From Streptomyces sp. CB00316 (GTDB lineage Bacteria; Actinomycetota; Actinomycetes; Streptomycetales; Streptomycetaceae), in NCBI RefSeq assembly GCF_001905595.1, contig NZ_LIXI01000002.1, positions 62,001 through 126,000 of the forward strand: a stretch of DNA of 64,000 nt, given 5' to 3'. Numbering within the stretch: the stretch's first letter is position 1; each line of letters opens with the position of its first letter. Shown piece by piece: positions 8,503 to 16,626 of this stretch. Position numbers and translations under genes: made by a program. The notes below the pieces were generated by a model. It searched no databases and was not told the DNA's origin. It saw nothing but the letters and a program-made list of their open reading frames with translations.

Positions 8503-9930
8503 ATGCCGCTCCACCGAGGCGCCCACCCACAGCGGGACCAACACTCCGAGGAGCGGCTCAGGCTCGCCCTCAACCCCTTCTACGGCGAGGCCGATCCGAC
8601 GGCGGCGATGAACACCGCGCCGCCCCGGCACAAGCTCCCCGACGGGCCGCTGCCGCCGCTGACGGCGTACCGACTGGTCCATGACGAGCTGATGCTCGAC
8701 GGCAACTCCCGGCTCAACCTGGCCACCTTCGTCACCACCTGGATGGAGCCGCAGGCCGGGGTGCTGATGGGTGAGTGCCGGGACAAGAACATGATCGACA
8801 AGGACGAGTACCCGCGCACCGCCGAGCTGGAGCGGCGCTGTGTGGCGATGCTCGCCGACCTCTGGCACGCGCCCGATCCGGCGGCGACCGTGGGGTGTTC
8901 GACCACCGGGTCGAGCGAGGCGTGCATGCTGGCCGGGCTCGCCCTCAAGCGCCGCTGGTCCCAGCGGAACGCGGACCGCTATCCGGCGACCGCCCGGCCC
9001 AATCTGGTGATGGGCGTCAACGTGCAGGTCTGCTGGGAGAAGTTCTGCACCTTCTGGGAGGTGGAGGCCCGGCAGGTCCCGATGGACGGCGAGCGCTTCC
9101 ATCTCGACCCGCAGGCCGCCGCCGAGCTCTGCGACGAGAACACGATCGGCGTCGTCGGCATCCTCGGCTCCACCTTCGACGGCTCCTACGAGCCCATCGC
9201 CGACCTCTGCGCCGCCCTGGACGCCCTCCAGGAACACACCGGCCTCGACATCCCCGTCCATGTCGACGGCGCGTCCGGCGCGATGGTGGCCCCCTTCCTC
9301 GACCCGGAGCTGGTGTGGGACTTCCGGCTGCCGAGGGTGTCCTCGATCAACACCTCGGGCCACAAGTACGGGCTGGTCTACCCCGGGGTCGGCTGGGCGC
9401 TGTGGCGTACGGCGGACGAGCTGCCGGAGGAGCTGGTCTTCCGGGTCAACTACCTGGGCGGGGACATGCCGACCTTCGCGCTGAACTTCTCCCGGCCCGG
9501 GGCGCAGGTGGTCGCGCAGTACTACACGTTCCTGCGCCTCGGGCACGACGGCTACCGGGCGGTCCAGCAGGCCTCCCGGGACGTGGCCTGCGGACTGGCC
9601 CGGGCGGTGGAGGAGCTGGGCGACTTCCGACTCCTCACCCGGGGCGACGAGTTGCCGGTCTTCGCCTTCACGACGAACCCGGACGTCCACGCGTACGACG
9701 TGTTCGACGTCTCCCGCCGGCTGCGGGAGCACGGGTGGCTGGTCCCGGCCTACACGTTCCCCGCCAACCGGCAGGACCTGTCGGTGCTCCGGGTGGTGTG
9801 CCGCAACGGCTTCTCCTCCGACCTCGCCGCACTGCTGATCGACGACCTGAGGCTGCTGCTCCCGGAACTGCGTTCGCAGAAACACCCGTTGAGCCATGAC
9901 CGGGGGGTGGCGACGGCCTTCCACCACTAG
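8503..9930 (+). CDS. gad: Glutamate decarboxylase
   Basis: PLP-dependent cytoplasmic enzyme of 475 aa that converts glutamate to GABA while consuming a proton. The PLP lysine is in SSINTSGHKYG (Lys288), with the cofactor aspartate in HVDGASG (Asp255) and the upstream TTGSSEACMLAGLA phosphate-binding segment. These match the group II decarboxylase family over its full length. The ATG at 8503 follows GAGGAAGAGG. It lies directly after the wrecked wrbA gene; no GABA transporter is adjacent. Confidence 0.95.
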   Translation: MPLHRGAHPQRDQHSEERLRLALNPFYGEADPTAAMNTAPPRHKLPDGPLPPLTAYRLVHDELMLDGNSRLNLATFVTTWMEPQAGVLMGECRDKNMIDKDEYPRTAELERRCVAMLADLWHAPDPAATVGCSTTGSSEACMLAGLALKRRWSQRNADRYPATARPNLVMGVNVQVCWEKFCTFWEVEARQVPMDGERFHLDPQAAAELCDENTIGVVGILGSTFDGSYEPIADLCAALDALQEHTGLDIPVHVDGASGAMVAPFLDPELVWDFRLPRVSSINTSGHKYGLVYPGVGWALWRTADELPEELVFRVNYLGGDMPTFALNFSRPGAQVVAQYYTFLRLGHDGYRAVQQASRDVACGLARAVEELGDFRLLTRGDELPVFAFTTNPDVHAYDVFDVSRRLREHGWLVPAYTFPANRQDLSVLRVVCRNGFSSDLAALLIDDLRLLLPELRSQKHPLSHDRGVATAFHH

Positions 9931-9999
9931 CCGCCCCGCCCTGCGACAGCTGGTCCGAAACCGGGGCAGGACGCCGTTCCGCTGCTGTAGGTTCCTGCC

Positions 10000-10815
10000 A
10001 TGTCCACGAGCAAAGACATGGAGAACCCCGAGTCGCGGTTCTCCGCGATACTAGGGAGCGCGGCACGACTTCCGGGCGTACGTATCGACCGGGCTTCGTA
10101 TCTGCGTCGGGCGCTGGCCCGCCATTGCTCCGAGGCCGAGATCCGCAGGGCGGTCGAGCTGAGTCCCGCGCTGGCGGGCATTCCGCTGGAGGTTCTGGAC
10201 CGGGTGGCCAACGAGTCCATCACCTTCGAGACCGCCAAGGTGAGTGCCTTCTCCGCTGCGGCCGGCATGCCGGGCCTCCTGGCCCTTCCCGCCACCGTGC
10301 CCGCCGACCTGGCGCAGTACGCCGGCCATGTGCTGCGCATCGCCCAGAAGCTCGCCTACCTCTACAGCTGGCCCGATCTGTTCTCGGAGGACGCCGACCT
10401 CGACGACGCGACCAGAAACGTCCTCACACTTTTCGTCGGCGTCATGTTCGGTACCCAGTCGGCGAACACCGCGGTCGGGAAGGTCGCGACCATGATGTCG
10501 CGGGAGGTCGCCAGAAAACTGCCGCAGAAGGCGCTCACCCAAGGCGTCGTCTACCCGGTGGTGAAGAAGGTCGCGGGCTATCTGGGCGTCGAGATGACGA
10601 AGCAGACCTTCGCGAAGTCCGTCTCGAAGGCCATCCCCGTCGTCGGAGCCGTGCTCTCCGGCGGGCTCACCCTCGCGACCTTCCGTCCCATGGCGAAGCG
10701 GCTCAAGAAGCACCTCTCCGGCTTGGATCTGGCAAGGCCCGCGCCCGGCGTGGTGATCGGGGAGGTCGTCGCCGTCCACGACTCCCCGCTCTCCGGTCGG
10801 GATCGCGCCTTCTGA
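10000..10815 (+). CDS. EcsC-like conserved hypothetical protein
   Basis: Protein of 271 aa. A conserved block runs from IDRASYLRRALARHCSEAEI through the centre (ALPATVPADLAQYAGHVLRI) to VVKKVAGYLGVEMTKQTFAKSV-like helices, with two weakly hydrophobic helices near residues 90-110 and 210-225. The layout resembles proteins annotated as EcsC-like, for which no molecular function is established. It probably associates with the membrane peripherally. Monocistronic; the start at 10000 is the first ATG of the conserved reading frame. Confidence 0.65.
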   Translation: MSTSKDMENPESRFSAILGSAARLPGVRIDRASYLRRALARHCSEAEIRRAVELSPALAGIPLEVLDRVANESITFETAKVSAFSAAAGMPGLLALPATVPADLAQYAGHVLRIAQKLAYLYSWPDLFSEDADLDDATRNVLTLFVGVMFGTQSANTAVGKVATMMSREVARKLPQKALTQGVVYPVVKKVAGYLGVEMTKQTFAKSVSKAIPVVGAVLSGGLTLATFRPMAKRLKKHLSGLDLARPAPGVVIGEVVAVHDSPLSGRDRAF

Positions 10816-10836
10816 CCTGCGGCCGATCGGGTCCCG

Positions 10837-10990
10837 CTACCGGCTCAGCCGTGCGAACCTTCCCCACCGCCAGTGGGAAGAACACGGTGATGATCGCCAC
10901 CGGCCGAAGAACCGCCAGGAGTTGGGCATGCTCGGCGGCCCAGGAGCCTCCAGGACGATCGCGTCGGTCACGTTCCCCGCCATCCTTCGG
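10837..10990 (-). pseudogene. Relic of an ABC-2 transporter permease (C-terminal end)
   Basis: On the minus strand directly downstream of the PadR gene, a conceptual peptide reads WAAEHAQLLAVLRPVAIITV then FFPLAVGK; after one frameshift it finishes RFARLSR and stop. This is the typical C-terminal end of drug-type ABC-2 permeases, which commonly sit in PadR-ATPase-permease operons. The ATPase gene and the rest of the permease are gone. Assignment rests on recalled family endings and is moderate. Confidence 0.55.
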
Positions 10991-11000
10991 CTGCCTCTTC

Positions 11001-11018
11001 GTAGGCAAGCTTGACTAG
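11001..11018 (-). promoter_or_regulatory. Candidate PadR operator, downstream site
   Basis: Minus-strand CTAGTCAAGCTTGCCTAC overlaps the padR stop codon, where the promoter of the lost transporter would have been. It matches the site upstream of padR at 13 of 18 positions, including the whole CTAGTCAA half. Confidence 0.4.
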
Positions 11019-11665
11019 TCGTCGTCCCCGGGGTCGGGGACACCCGTCGCGTACGGGTTCTCCTCACCCTCGGCGAGTACGCCGACGAACGGGTCACCCT
11101 CGCCCGCGAAGGTGTACGCGCCGCCCTCGATCCGCTCGATCAGCCCCCGGGTCCACTCCGCGCCCGCGTCGGCCGAGTGCACCCACAGGTTCATGATCTC
11201 GCCGATGTGGCCGAGGGATGCGGGGCCCTCCTCGGGCGTGTAGTACCCGGTGACCGAGTCCCGCCACTCCTTCATGCCCTCCACCCGCTCCTTGAGCAGC
11301 GCGACCGCCTCCTCGCGGGGCAGGTCGACGATGAACCCGATCGCCGCCGAGAGGACGTCGAGGTTCTGGTCGTAGGAGCGGATGGCGTCGCGCAGCAGGG
11401 TGCGGTACTCCGCGAGCCCCTCCTCCGTGACCTCGTACTCGGTACGCGGCGGTCCGCCGGCCGTGGAGGGGGCCGTCTCATGGGCGAGGAGCAGTCCCTG
11501 CTTCGCCATCTGCTTCAGGGCGTGGTAGATCGACCCGGGCTTCGCGTTGGACCACTCGTGGGCACCCCAGTACTCCAGGTCGTTGCGGACCTGATAGCCG
11601 TGCGCGCGACCGTGCATACGCACAGCACCGAGGACCAGCAGCCGGATCGCGGACATGACACCCAT
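11015..11665 (-). CDS. PadR family transcriptional regulator
   Basis: DNA-binding repressor of 216 aa. The N-terminal winged helix carries the PadR signature (LVLGAVRMHGRAHGYQVRND and KPGSIYHALKQMAKQGLL, residues about 9-60), followed by a helical dimerisation/effector domain (about 95-180) and an acidic tail. Regulators of this class usually repress a neighbouring multidrug exporter until a drug binds. Here only a fragment of the expected ABC transporter remains downstream, so the gene may be an orphan. The start at 11665 has GGAAGG upstream; ATG 11656 is an alternative. Confidence 0.9.
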   Translation of the reverse strand: MGVMSAIRLLVLGAVRMHGRAHGYQVRNDLEYWGAHEWSNAKPGSIYHALKQMAKQGLLLAHETAPSTAGGPPRTEYEVTEEGLAEYRTLLRDAIRSYDQNLDVLSAAIGFIVDLPREEAVALLKERVEGMKEWRDSVTGYYTPEEGPASLGHIGEIMNLWVHSADAGAEWTRGLIERIEGGAYTFAGEGDPFVGVLAEGEENPYATGVPDPGDDD

Positions 11666-11700
11666 CCATCCTTCCCGAGGGCCGACCGCTCCCGGGCTTC

Positions 11701-11718
11701 CTATTCAACTTTGACTAG
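11701..11718 (-). promoter_or_regulatory. Candidate PadR operator, upstream site
   Basis: Minus-strand CTAGTCAAAGTTGAATAG is an imperfect inverted repeat (7 of 8 arm bases pair around a 2-bp centre), 36 nt upstream of the padR start. It overlaps the last codons of the neighbouring MFS fragment. Proposed as the autoregulatory site. Confidence 0.45.
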
Positions 11719-11945
11719 GGTAGCCCGTACGGCCGGGGCCAGCAGCGCCGCCACCAGGCGCCCGGCACTCAGGGCGACCCACACCACGTCGTACGCACCG
11801 AACACGTCCCGTGCCGTCGCACCGAGGAAGGCCGAGGCCCCCGCACCCAGCAGGTGGGCGGCGTTGGCCCAGCCGAAGACGACGGGGCCGCTCTCCCCGT
11901 ACACGCGGCGGCAGAGCTCGATGACCGGCGGCACGGTCGCCACGT
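11701..11945 (-). pseudogene. MFS transporter, C-terminal fragment
   Basis: Only the last about 80 residues survive: PPVIELCRRVYGESGPVVFG, then WANAAHLLGAGASAFLG and a final membrane helix ending VRATLVKVE. This reads as the last two or three transmembrane segments of a major facilitator permease. The 5' part is missing, and the break coincides with the truncated start of the AraC fragment on the other strand. Confidence 0.65.
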
Positions 11946-11954
11946 CGACGAGAC

Positions 11955-12173
11955 CGTGGACCGGGACGAGGCCGGGATGACGCCGACGACCTGGCTGAAC
12001 CAGCAACGCGTCTACCTCGCGCGCGCGTTGCTGGAGGAGTCCGACCTGCCCGTCGAGCAGGTGGCCGAGCGGACGGGGCTCGGGTCTGCGGCCAACCTGC
12101 GGCGGCACTTCCAGAGGCCCTGGGCGTCTCGCCGAGCGCGTACCGTACGACGTTCCGCGGGCCGGCCCGGTAA
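11955..12173 (+). pseudogene. AraC/GlxA-type regulator, C-terminal DNA-binding fragment
   Basis: The peptide EAGMTPTTWLNQQRVYLAR followed by ALLEESDLPVEQVAERTGLG is the double helix-turn-helix of an AraC/GlxA regulator. A two-base insertion after HFQ (near 12,114) shifts the frame; corrected, the end reads ALGVSPSAYRTTFRGPAR and stop at 12,171. The sensing domain is missing. Nonfunctional as it stands. Confidence 0.72.
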
Positions 12174-12224
12174 GGAGTCCGCGGGCCGGTCCCGTGAGGC
12201 GGCGCGCTGCCAGGAGGCATGCCG

Positions 12225-13682
12225 TCAGAACGGGAAGACCGAGCGTCCGTGCTGGATCGACATCCACTTCTGCGTCGTGAACGCCTCCACGACCGCCTCG
12301 CCGTTCAGCCGCCCCACGCCGGACGTCTTCTCGCCGCCGAAGGCCACCAGTGGGTCGTCCTGGACGGTGGAGCCGTTGACGTGGAACATCCCGCTGACGA
12401 TCCGCTGCGCGAACCGCACCCCGCGCTCCGCGTCGCCCGTGTGCACGGCGCCGCTGAGCCCGTAGGGGCTGTCGTTGACGATCCGTACGGCGTCGTCCTC
12501 GCCGTCGAACGTCATCAGCAGGGCCACCGGGCCGAGGATCTCCTGCGCCAGCAGCGGGGAGCCGTCGGGGAGGTCGGTCAGGACGGTCGGCTCCACGACG
12601 TTGCCGCGGGTCCGACCCCGTACGAGCGCCGTCGCCCCGTCCGCGACCGCGCGGTCGACCAGCCCGGTCAGGGCGTCGGCCTGGAAGGCGTTGACGACCG
12701 GGCCGATCCGGGTCTCCGGGTCTCTCGGGTCGCCCGACTTCAGGGCGGCCACCTCGGCGGTGAAACGCTCGGTGAACTCGGCGGCCACCGAACGGTCCAC
12801 CAGGATGCGGTTGGCCGCCATGCTGACCTGGCCCTGGTAGAGGAAGCGGCTGAAGACCGCTACCCGGACCGCGTAGTCGATGTCGGCGTCCTCCAGCACC
12901 ACCAGGGCGCTGTTGCCGCTGAGTTCGAGGATGGTCCGCTTGAAGAACCCGGCCGCCGTCGCGGCTATGTGGCGGCCGACCCGGTCGGAGCCGCTGAACG
13001 AGATCACCTTGGGCACGGGGTGCTCGATGAACGCGTCACCGATCTCGGCGCTGTCGGTGATCAGGACGTTGAGCAGCCCGGCCGGCAGCCCGGCGTCCTC
13101 GAATATCCTCGCGATCAGTCCGCCGCCCACGACGGGGGCACTCTGGTGGGGCTTCACGACGACCGCGTTACCCAGCGCCAGGGCGGGCGCGACCGACTTC
13201 ATCCCCACCAGGAAAGGGAAGTTGAAGGCGTTGATCACCCCTATGACGCCGACGGGGAGCCGGTACAGACGGTTCTCCCGACCGTCGGAGACCGCGGGCA
13301 GCAGGCGGCCGGTGGGCCGCAGCGACTGGCGGACCGCCTCGCGCAGGACCTCCGTCACACCGCGCACCTCGTACGCGGCGCGCAGCCGGGTACCACCCAG
13401 CTCGTCGATGATCGCCTCGGCGATCTCGTCGGCACGCTCCCCCGTGATGCGCAGGGCGCGCTCCAGGACGGCCCGCCGCTCGTAGGGGTTGGTGGCGGCC
13501 CACTCCTGCTGTGCCCGCTCGGCCGCCCGGTAGGCCTGGTCGACCTCCAGCGCGGTCGCCACGGTGACGGCGGCGAGTTTCTCACCGTTGTAGGGATTGA
13601 AATCGATGATGTCCCATGAGCCGCTGCCCGTGCGCCACTCGCCATCGATGTACTGGTGGGCCAGTTCATGGAAGAAGGACAT
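12225..13682 (-). CDS. Aldehyde dehydrogenase family protein (benzaldehyde dehydrogenase-like) lacking the catalytic cysteine
   Basis: Full-length (485 aa) NAD(P)-dependent aldehyde dehydrogenase fold. Visible features are the cofactor segment GVINAFNFPF (149-158), FSGSDRVG (229-236), the general-base segment ILELSGNS with Glu253, EILGPVA, and GGEKTSGVGR near the end. The nucleophile position, normally Cys in GQxCxAxxR, reads GQVSMAANR with Ser287 (codon AGC on the minus strand). Everything else is conserved, so the gene is not obviously decayed. Serine versions generally lose or greatly weaken dehydrogenase activity. Its closest flavour is the aromatic aldehyde (vanillin/benzaldehyde) group. 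The adjacent AraC and MFS fragments could once have been its regulator and transporter. Confidence 0.9.
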   Translation of the reverse strand: MSFFHELAHQYIDGEWRTGSGSWDIIDFNPYNGEKLAAVTVATALEVDQAYRAAERAQQEWAATNPYERRAVLERALRITGERADEIAEAIIDELGGTRLRAAYEVRGVTEVLREAVRQSLRPTGRLLPAVSDGRENRLYRLPVGVIGVINAFNFPFLVGMKSVAPALALGNAVVVKPHQSAPVVGGGLIARIFEDAGLPAGLLNVLITDSAEIGDAFIEHPVPKVISFSGSDRVGRHIAATAAGFFKRTILELSGNSALVVLEDADIDYAVRVAVFSRFLYQGQVSMAANRILVDRSVAAEFTERFTAEVAALKSGDPRDPETRIGPVVNAFQADALTGLVDRAVADGATALVRGRTRGNVVEPTVLTDLPDGSPLLAQEILGPVALLMTFDGEDDAVRIVNDSPYGLSGAVHTGDAERGVRFAQRIVSGMFHVNGSTVQDDPLVAFGGEKTSGVGRLNGEAVVEAFTTQKWMSIQHGRSVFPF

Positions 13683-13740
13683 GCAATCCCTTACTGCAGG
13701 CGTTCGCAGACTCCTGATGCGACGTCATCGTAACTACAAA

Positions 13741-14622
13741 TCAAGTCAGTTGGAGGAGTCCTCGCAGGAGATCGCGGCTCTCCTCAGGTCCGGGGCTGTC
13801 CTTCCGCAGGCACCCCATGGCCTTTTCGTACTGCGCGACTTCCTCGGCCTTGTCCAGATAGAGCGCACTTGTCAGCTGCTCCAAATAGACAATGTCCGAC
13901 AGATCGGATTCCGGGAATCGGAGCATCGTGAACGAACCGCTCTCGCCCGCATGCCCTCCGTAACTGAACGGCATCACCTGGAGCGTGATGTTCGGCTGCT
14001 CCGACATGTCGATCAGGTGGCGCAATTGTGCGCGCATCACGTCGCGCTCGCCGTACGGGCGGCGGAGCGCGGCTTCATCCAGGACGGCGTGGAAGGCCGG
14101 GGCCCGTTCGGAGACGAGCACCTTCTGGCGCTCCAGGCGCAGGGCGACCCGGCGTTCGATGTCGGCGACCGGGGCGCCGCGCATTCCGCGGGCGACGACG
14201 GCGTGTGCATAGGCCTCGGTCTGCAACAGGCCATGCACGAACTGGACTTCATAGATTCTGATGAGGGAGGCCGCTCCCTCCAGACCTACATAGGTCTGGA
14301 ACCAGCCGGGCAGCGCATTGCCGTAACTGTGCCACCAGCCCGCCACATTGGCCTCGCGCGCCAGGCCGAGGAGCGCGTCGCGCTCCGCGGCGTCCGCGAC
14401 ACCGTAGAGCGTGAGCAGATCCTCGACGTCCCTGGCCTTGAAGCTCACCCGTCCCAACTCCATGCGGCTGATCTTCGATTCGGAGGCCCGGATGGAGTAG
14501 CCGGCCGCCTCACGGGTGATACCGCGCGACTCCCGCAGCCTTCTGAGCTGAGAGCCCAGCAGGATGCGCCGCACCACCGATCCACTCGACTCGCCTGCCG
14601 ACACTGGTCCGACCCTCCCCAT
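13741..14622 (-). CDS. Helix-turn-helix regulator with DUF5753 domain
   Basis: Protein of 293 aa with an N-terminal XRE-type HTH (about residues 22-75; LGSQLRRLRESRGITREAAG, then the recognition helix around SIRASESKISRMELGR) and the long DUF5753 ligand/partner domain typical of Streptomyces (QTYVGLEGAASLIRIYEVQF, then VHGLLQTEAYA). This class includes developmental regulators encoded with a small DUF397 protein and an ATP-binding anti-sigma-like protein, and both of those lie just to the right. The start at 14622 leaves a short N-terminal extension; internal starts are possible. Confidence 0.92.
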   Translation of the reverse strand: MGRVGPVSAGESSGSVVRRILLGSQLRRLRESRGITREAAGYSIRASESKISRMELGRVSFKARDVEDLLTLYGVADAAERDALLGLAREANVAGWWHSYGNALPGWFQTYVGLEGAASLIRIYEVQFVHGLLQTEAYAHAVVARGMRGAPVADIERRVALRLERQKVLVSERAPAFHAVLDEAALRRPYGERDVMRAQLRHLIDMSEQPNITLQVMPFSYGGHAGESGSFTMLRFPESDLSDIVYLEQLTSALYLDKAEEVAQYEKAMGCLRKDSPGPEESRDLLRGLLQLT

Positions 14623-14942
14623 CGCCTACCGGGCACTCGGGGCGCCCCCGCGACCCCGAAGCCAGGATTCTGCCACCAAAACGCTTCAGCCCGTACTCAT
14701 TCGATTACGGAAATGGGAAGACGTCCGGAAAGCTCCGAAACTGCCCGACGGAAGAAATGCCCTGGAATCACCACGGTATCGGGCAGGTCCGGCGCGTGCA
14801 CGTGCATCTGCCCTTGCATCTGCTCTGCGCATTGGGAAGCATGACCCCTGCGCACCTGCGTGCTCGTGTTGTGCCGCTGTACCCCCCGCAGTACCGCTTA
14901 CAGGCAGTGCCGCTACAGCCGCGAATCCCGGGAGTGCCTCGT
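14623..14942. other. Intergenic promoter region between two divergent regulatory genes
   Basis: 320 bp without a credible gene. It must hold the start sites for the HTH gene (minus) and the ATP-binding gene (plus). It contains the CGTGCACGTGCATCTGC motif at 14,795 and a second TGCATCTGC copy right after it. Confidence 0.6.
14795..14811 (+). promoter_or_regulatory. 17-bp shared motif, copy A
   Basis: CGTGCACGTGCATCTGC lies upstream of the ATP-binding protein gene. An identical copy in opposite orientation occurs at 15,879-15,895, upstream of the DUF397 gene. Both contain the palindromic core GTGCACGTGCA. Proposed as the binding site of the adjacent HTH regulator. Confidence 0.5.
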
Positions 14943-15470
14943 ATGGGGACGAATGGATCGACGATGCTCGAGCCGTTACGGCAGGGGCTTCCCCCGACCG
15001 ACCCCTCAGGGGTCGCCGGCTCGGCCTCCTGCGCTCTGCCCGCCCGTTACGAAGCGGTCGGCGGAGCACGGCAGTTCACCAAGTCCACCCTGGAGCGGTG
15101 GGAGCTGGGCGACCGTTTCGACGACGTCGCCCTGGTGGTGTCCGAGCTCGTCACCAACGCCCTGCGCCACGCGCTGCCGAGCGACCCGCCCCGGGAGTTC
15201 CAGGACCCGCCGGTGCGGCTGCATCTGATGCGGTGGAGCTCGCGGCTGGTCTGCGCGGTGCGCGATCCCAGCCGGGAGAGCCCGGTGGCGGGCGAGGCGG
15301 CGGACTCCGCCGAGTCGGGGCGCGGCCTGTTCCTGGTGGAGTGCGTCAGCGACAGCTGGGGCTGGCACCCCTCCCCGGCGCCGGCCGGTGAGCTGCCGTC
15401 AGCACCCGTGTACGGCAAGGTCGTCTGGGCACTGTTCCGGCTCTCGGACTGCGCGAAGAACGGACAGTGA
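14943..15470 (+). CDS. ATP-binding protein (anti-sigma-factor-like HATPase)
   Basis: Protein of 175 aa with a GHKL/HATPase fold of the kind used by SpoIIAB/RsbW-type serine kinases. The N-box region is VVSELVTNALRHALP (about residues 64-78), the G1 box is VCAVRDPSRESP, and the G2 region is ESGRGLFLVE. Such small ATPases are abundant in Streptomyces and act as anti-sigma factors or partners of HTH/DUF397 pairs. ATG 14943 (protein MGTNGSTMLEPL) is preferred, with ATG 14964 the alternative. It diverges from the DUF5753 regulator. Confidence 0.88.
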   Translation: MGTNGSTMLEPLRQGLPPTDPSGVAGSASCALPARYEAVGGARQFTKSTLERWELGDRFDDVALVVSELVTNALRHALPSDPPREFQDPPVRLHLMRWSSRLVCAVRDPSRESPVAGEAADSAESGRGLFLVECVSDSWGWHPSPAPAGELPSAPVYGKVVWALFRLSDCAKNGQ

Positions 15471-15524
15471 GGGTCCGCCGCTCGGGGCCCTGCCAGGAAT
15501 CGTCCGGCCACCTGGCCGCCGGAG

Positions 15525-15803
15525 TCAGCCTCCGGCCGCCAGGTGGCTTTCGGTCGTCAGATGGCCTCCGGCCGTCAGGTGGTCGAACTCGCCGTCCTTG
15601 ACGCCGAGCAGCAGCGCCTCGATCTCGGCCGGTGTATAGACGAGCGCGGGCCCGTCGGGGTGGCGCGAGTTCCGCATCGCCACATCGCCTCCGGGCAGTT
15701 TCGCGAACTCCACACAGGATCCCTGGGAGTTGCTGTGCCTGCTCTTCTGCCAGACGACTCCGCGAAGCTCTGTGGCCGCCATGCCGTTGTACACGTGGTG
15801 CAC
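15525..15803 (-). CDS. DUF397 domain small protein
   Basis: Small protein of 92 aa with the DUF397 core (VWQKSRHSNSQGSCVEFAKL, then VAMRNSRHPDGPALVYT and an amphipathic C-terminal helix). In Streptomyces such proteins are partners of HTH/DUF5753 regulators; one appears three genes away. The GTG at 15803 has GGGGAGC 8 nt upstream; the ATG at the internal MAATELRG is an alternative. The C-terminus carries a near-duplicate of HLTxxxHLxxGG from a small tandem repeat in the DNA at about 15,525-15,585. Confidence 0.85.
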   Translation of the reverse strand: MHHVYNGMAATELRGVVWQKSRHSNSQGSCVEFAKLPGGDVAMRNSRHPDGPALVYTPAEIEALLLGVKDGEFDHLTAGGHLTTESHLAAGG

Positions 15804-15878
15804 AGGACGCTCCCCGAGTTGCAAAGTGCAAGTGTCAACTAGATCGGATCATAGCTCTGTTCATATGCCGATGCATGA

Positions 15879-15895
15879 GCAGATGCACGTGCACG
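15879..15895 (-). promoter_or_regulatory. 17-bp shared motif, copy B (inverted)
   Basis: Reverse-complement copy of CGTGCACGTGCATCTGC, 76 nt upstream of the DUF397 start codon and in the same orientation relative to that gene as copy A is to its own. Confidence 0.5.
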
Positions 15896-16080
15896 TGGGG
15901 TGTTGCTTTGATTACAGGCTTTCCTTCTTGGAGAAGGCCTTGAAGGCGAGCCGTGAAGGAGGCCCTGGAGGAGAGACGAACGGCACGCCTATTTGGCTCC
16001 CGCTTAACGGAGTTGGCCGGAAGAATCTTGGTAACGTGGCGCGGTCTTTCGACCGGAGAACAGTCAAGGGGGAACTCCAC

Positions 16081-16614
16081 GTGACCAGGTTCGTACGCAC
16101 CGGAGGTGTCGTGGTCGCCGCTCTGGCCGCCTCGCTGGCGCTGACCGCATGCGGCAGTGACGACGACGCGGGCAAGGCTTCCGGCCCCGACGCCGGATCG
16201 AGCGCGACACCAGGCGACGCCCAGGGGCCGGAGGGCGCCGGTACGGACGCCGCGGCGCTGGAGGGCACCTGGGTGGGACTGACCGACGGCAAGAACGTCA
16301 CCCTCTCCATCACCGCGGGCAAGGTCGCCCTCGTCGCCGACCAGGCCGTCTGCCAGGGCGATGTGAAGGACATGGGCGAGGTGATGCTCGCACTGAAGTG
16401 CACCGGCGGGGCCGACGACCGCACCATGGGCGCGATCGAGTCCAACGACGGCAAGAAGCTGGTCCTCTCCTGGGACGGCGGGGTCAAGGACACCCTCTCC
16501 AAGGCCGATCCGGGCAGGCTGCCGACGGATCTGCCGTCGCTGCCTTCGGACCTGCCGTCGCTGCCGGAGATGCCCGAGGCGCCGGAGCTTCCTGAGGTGC
16601 CGTCGGCGTCCTGA
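16081..16614 (+). CDS. Secreted lipoprotein of unknown function
   Basis: Lipoprotein of 177 aa. A signal peptide with lipobox LTAC (Cys about residue 23) is followed by a flexible Ser/Gly/Asp linker, a compact domain (about 55-140; EGTWVGLTDGKNVTLSITAG) resembling small beta-barrel lipoproteins, and an acidic Pro/Leu-rich tail with the repeat LPSLPSDLPSLPEMPEAPEL. It is expected to be anchored on the outer face of the membrane. GTG 16081 starts the gene with GGGGGAAC upstream. No function can be assigned. Confidence 0.8.
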   Translation: MTRFVRTGGVVVAALAASLALTACGSDDDAGKASGPDAGSSATPGDAQGPEGAGTDAAALEGTWVGLTDGKNVTLSITAGKVALVADQAVCQGDVKDMGEVMLALKCTGGADDRTMGAIESNDGKKLVLSWDGGVKDTLSKADPGRLPTDLPSLPSDLPSLPEMPEAPELPEVPSAS

Positions 16615-16626
16615 GGCCCTGGCCAC

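Noticed and set aside
12219..13619. Long plus-strand frame opposite the aldehyde dehydrogenase
   Set aside because: Mirror-image frame of a well-conserved gene with no recognisable domain.
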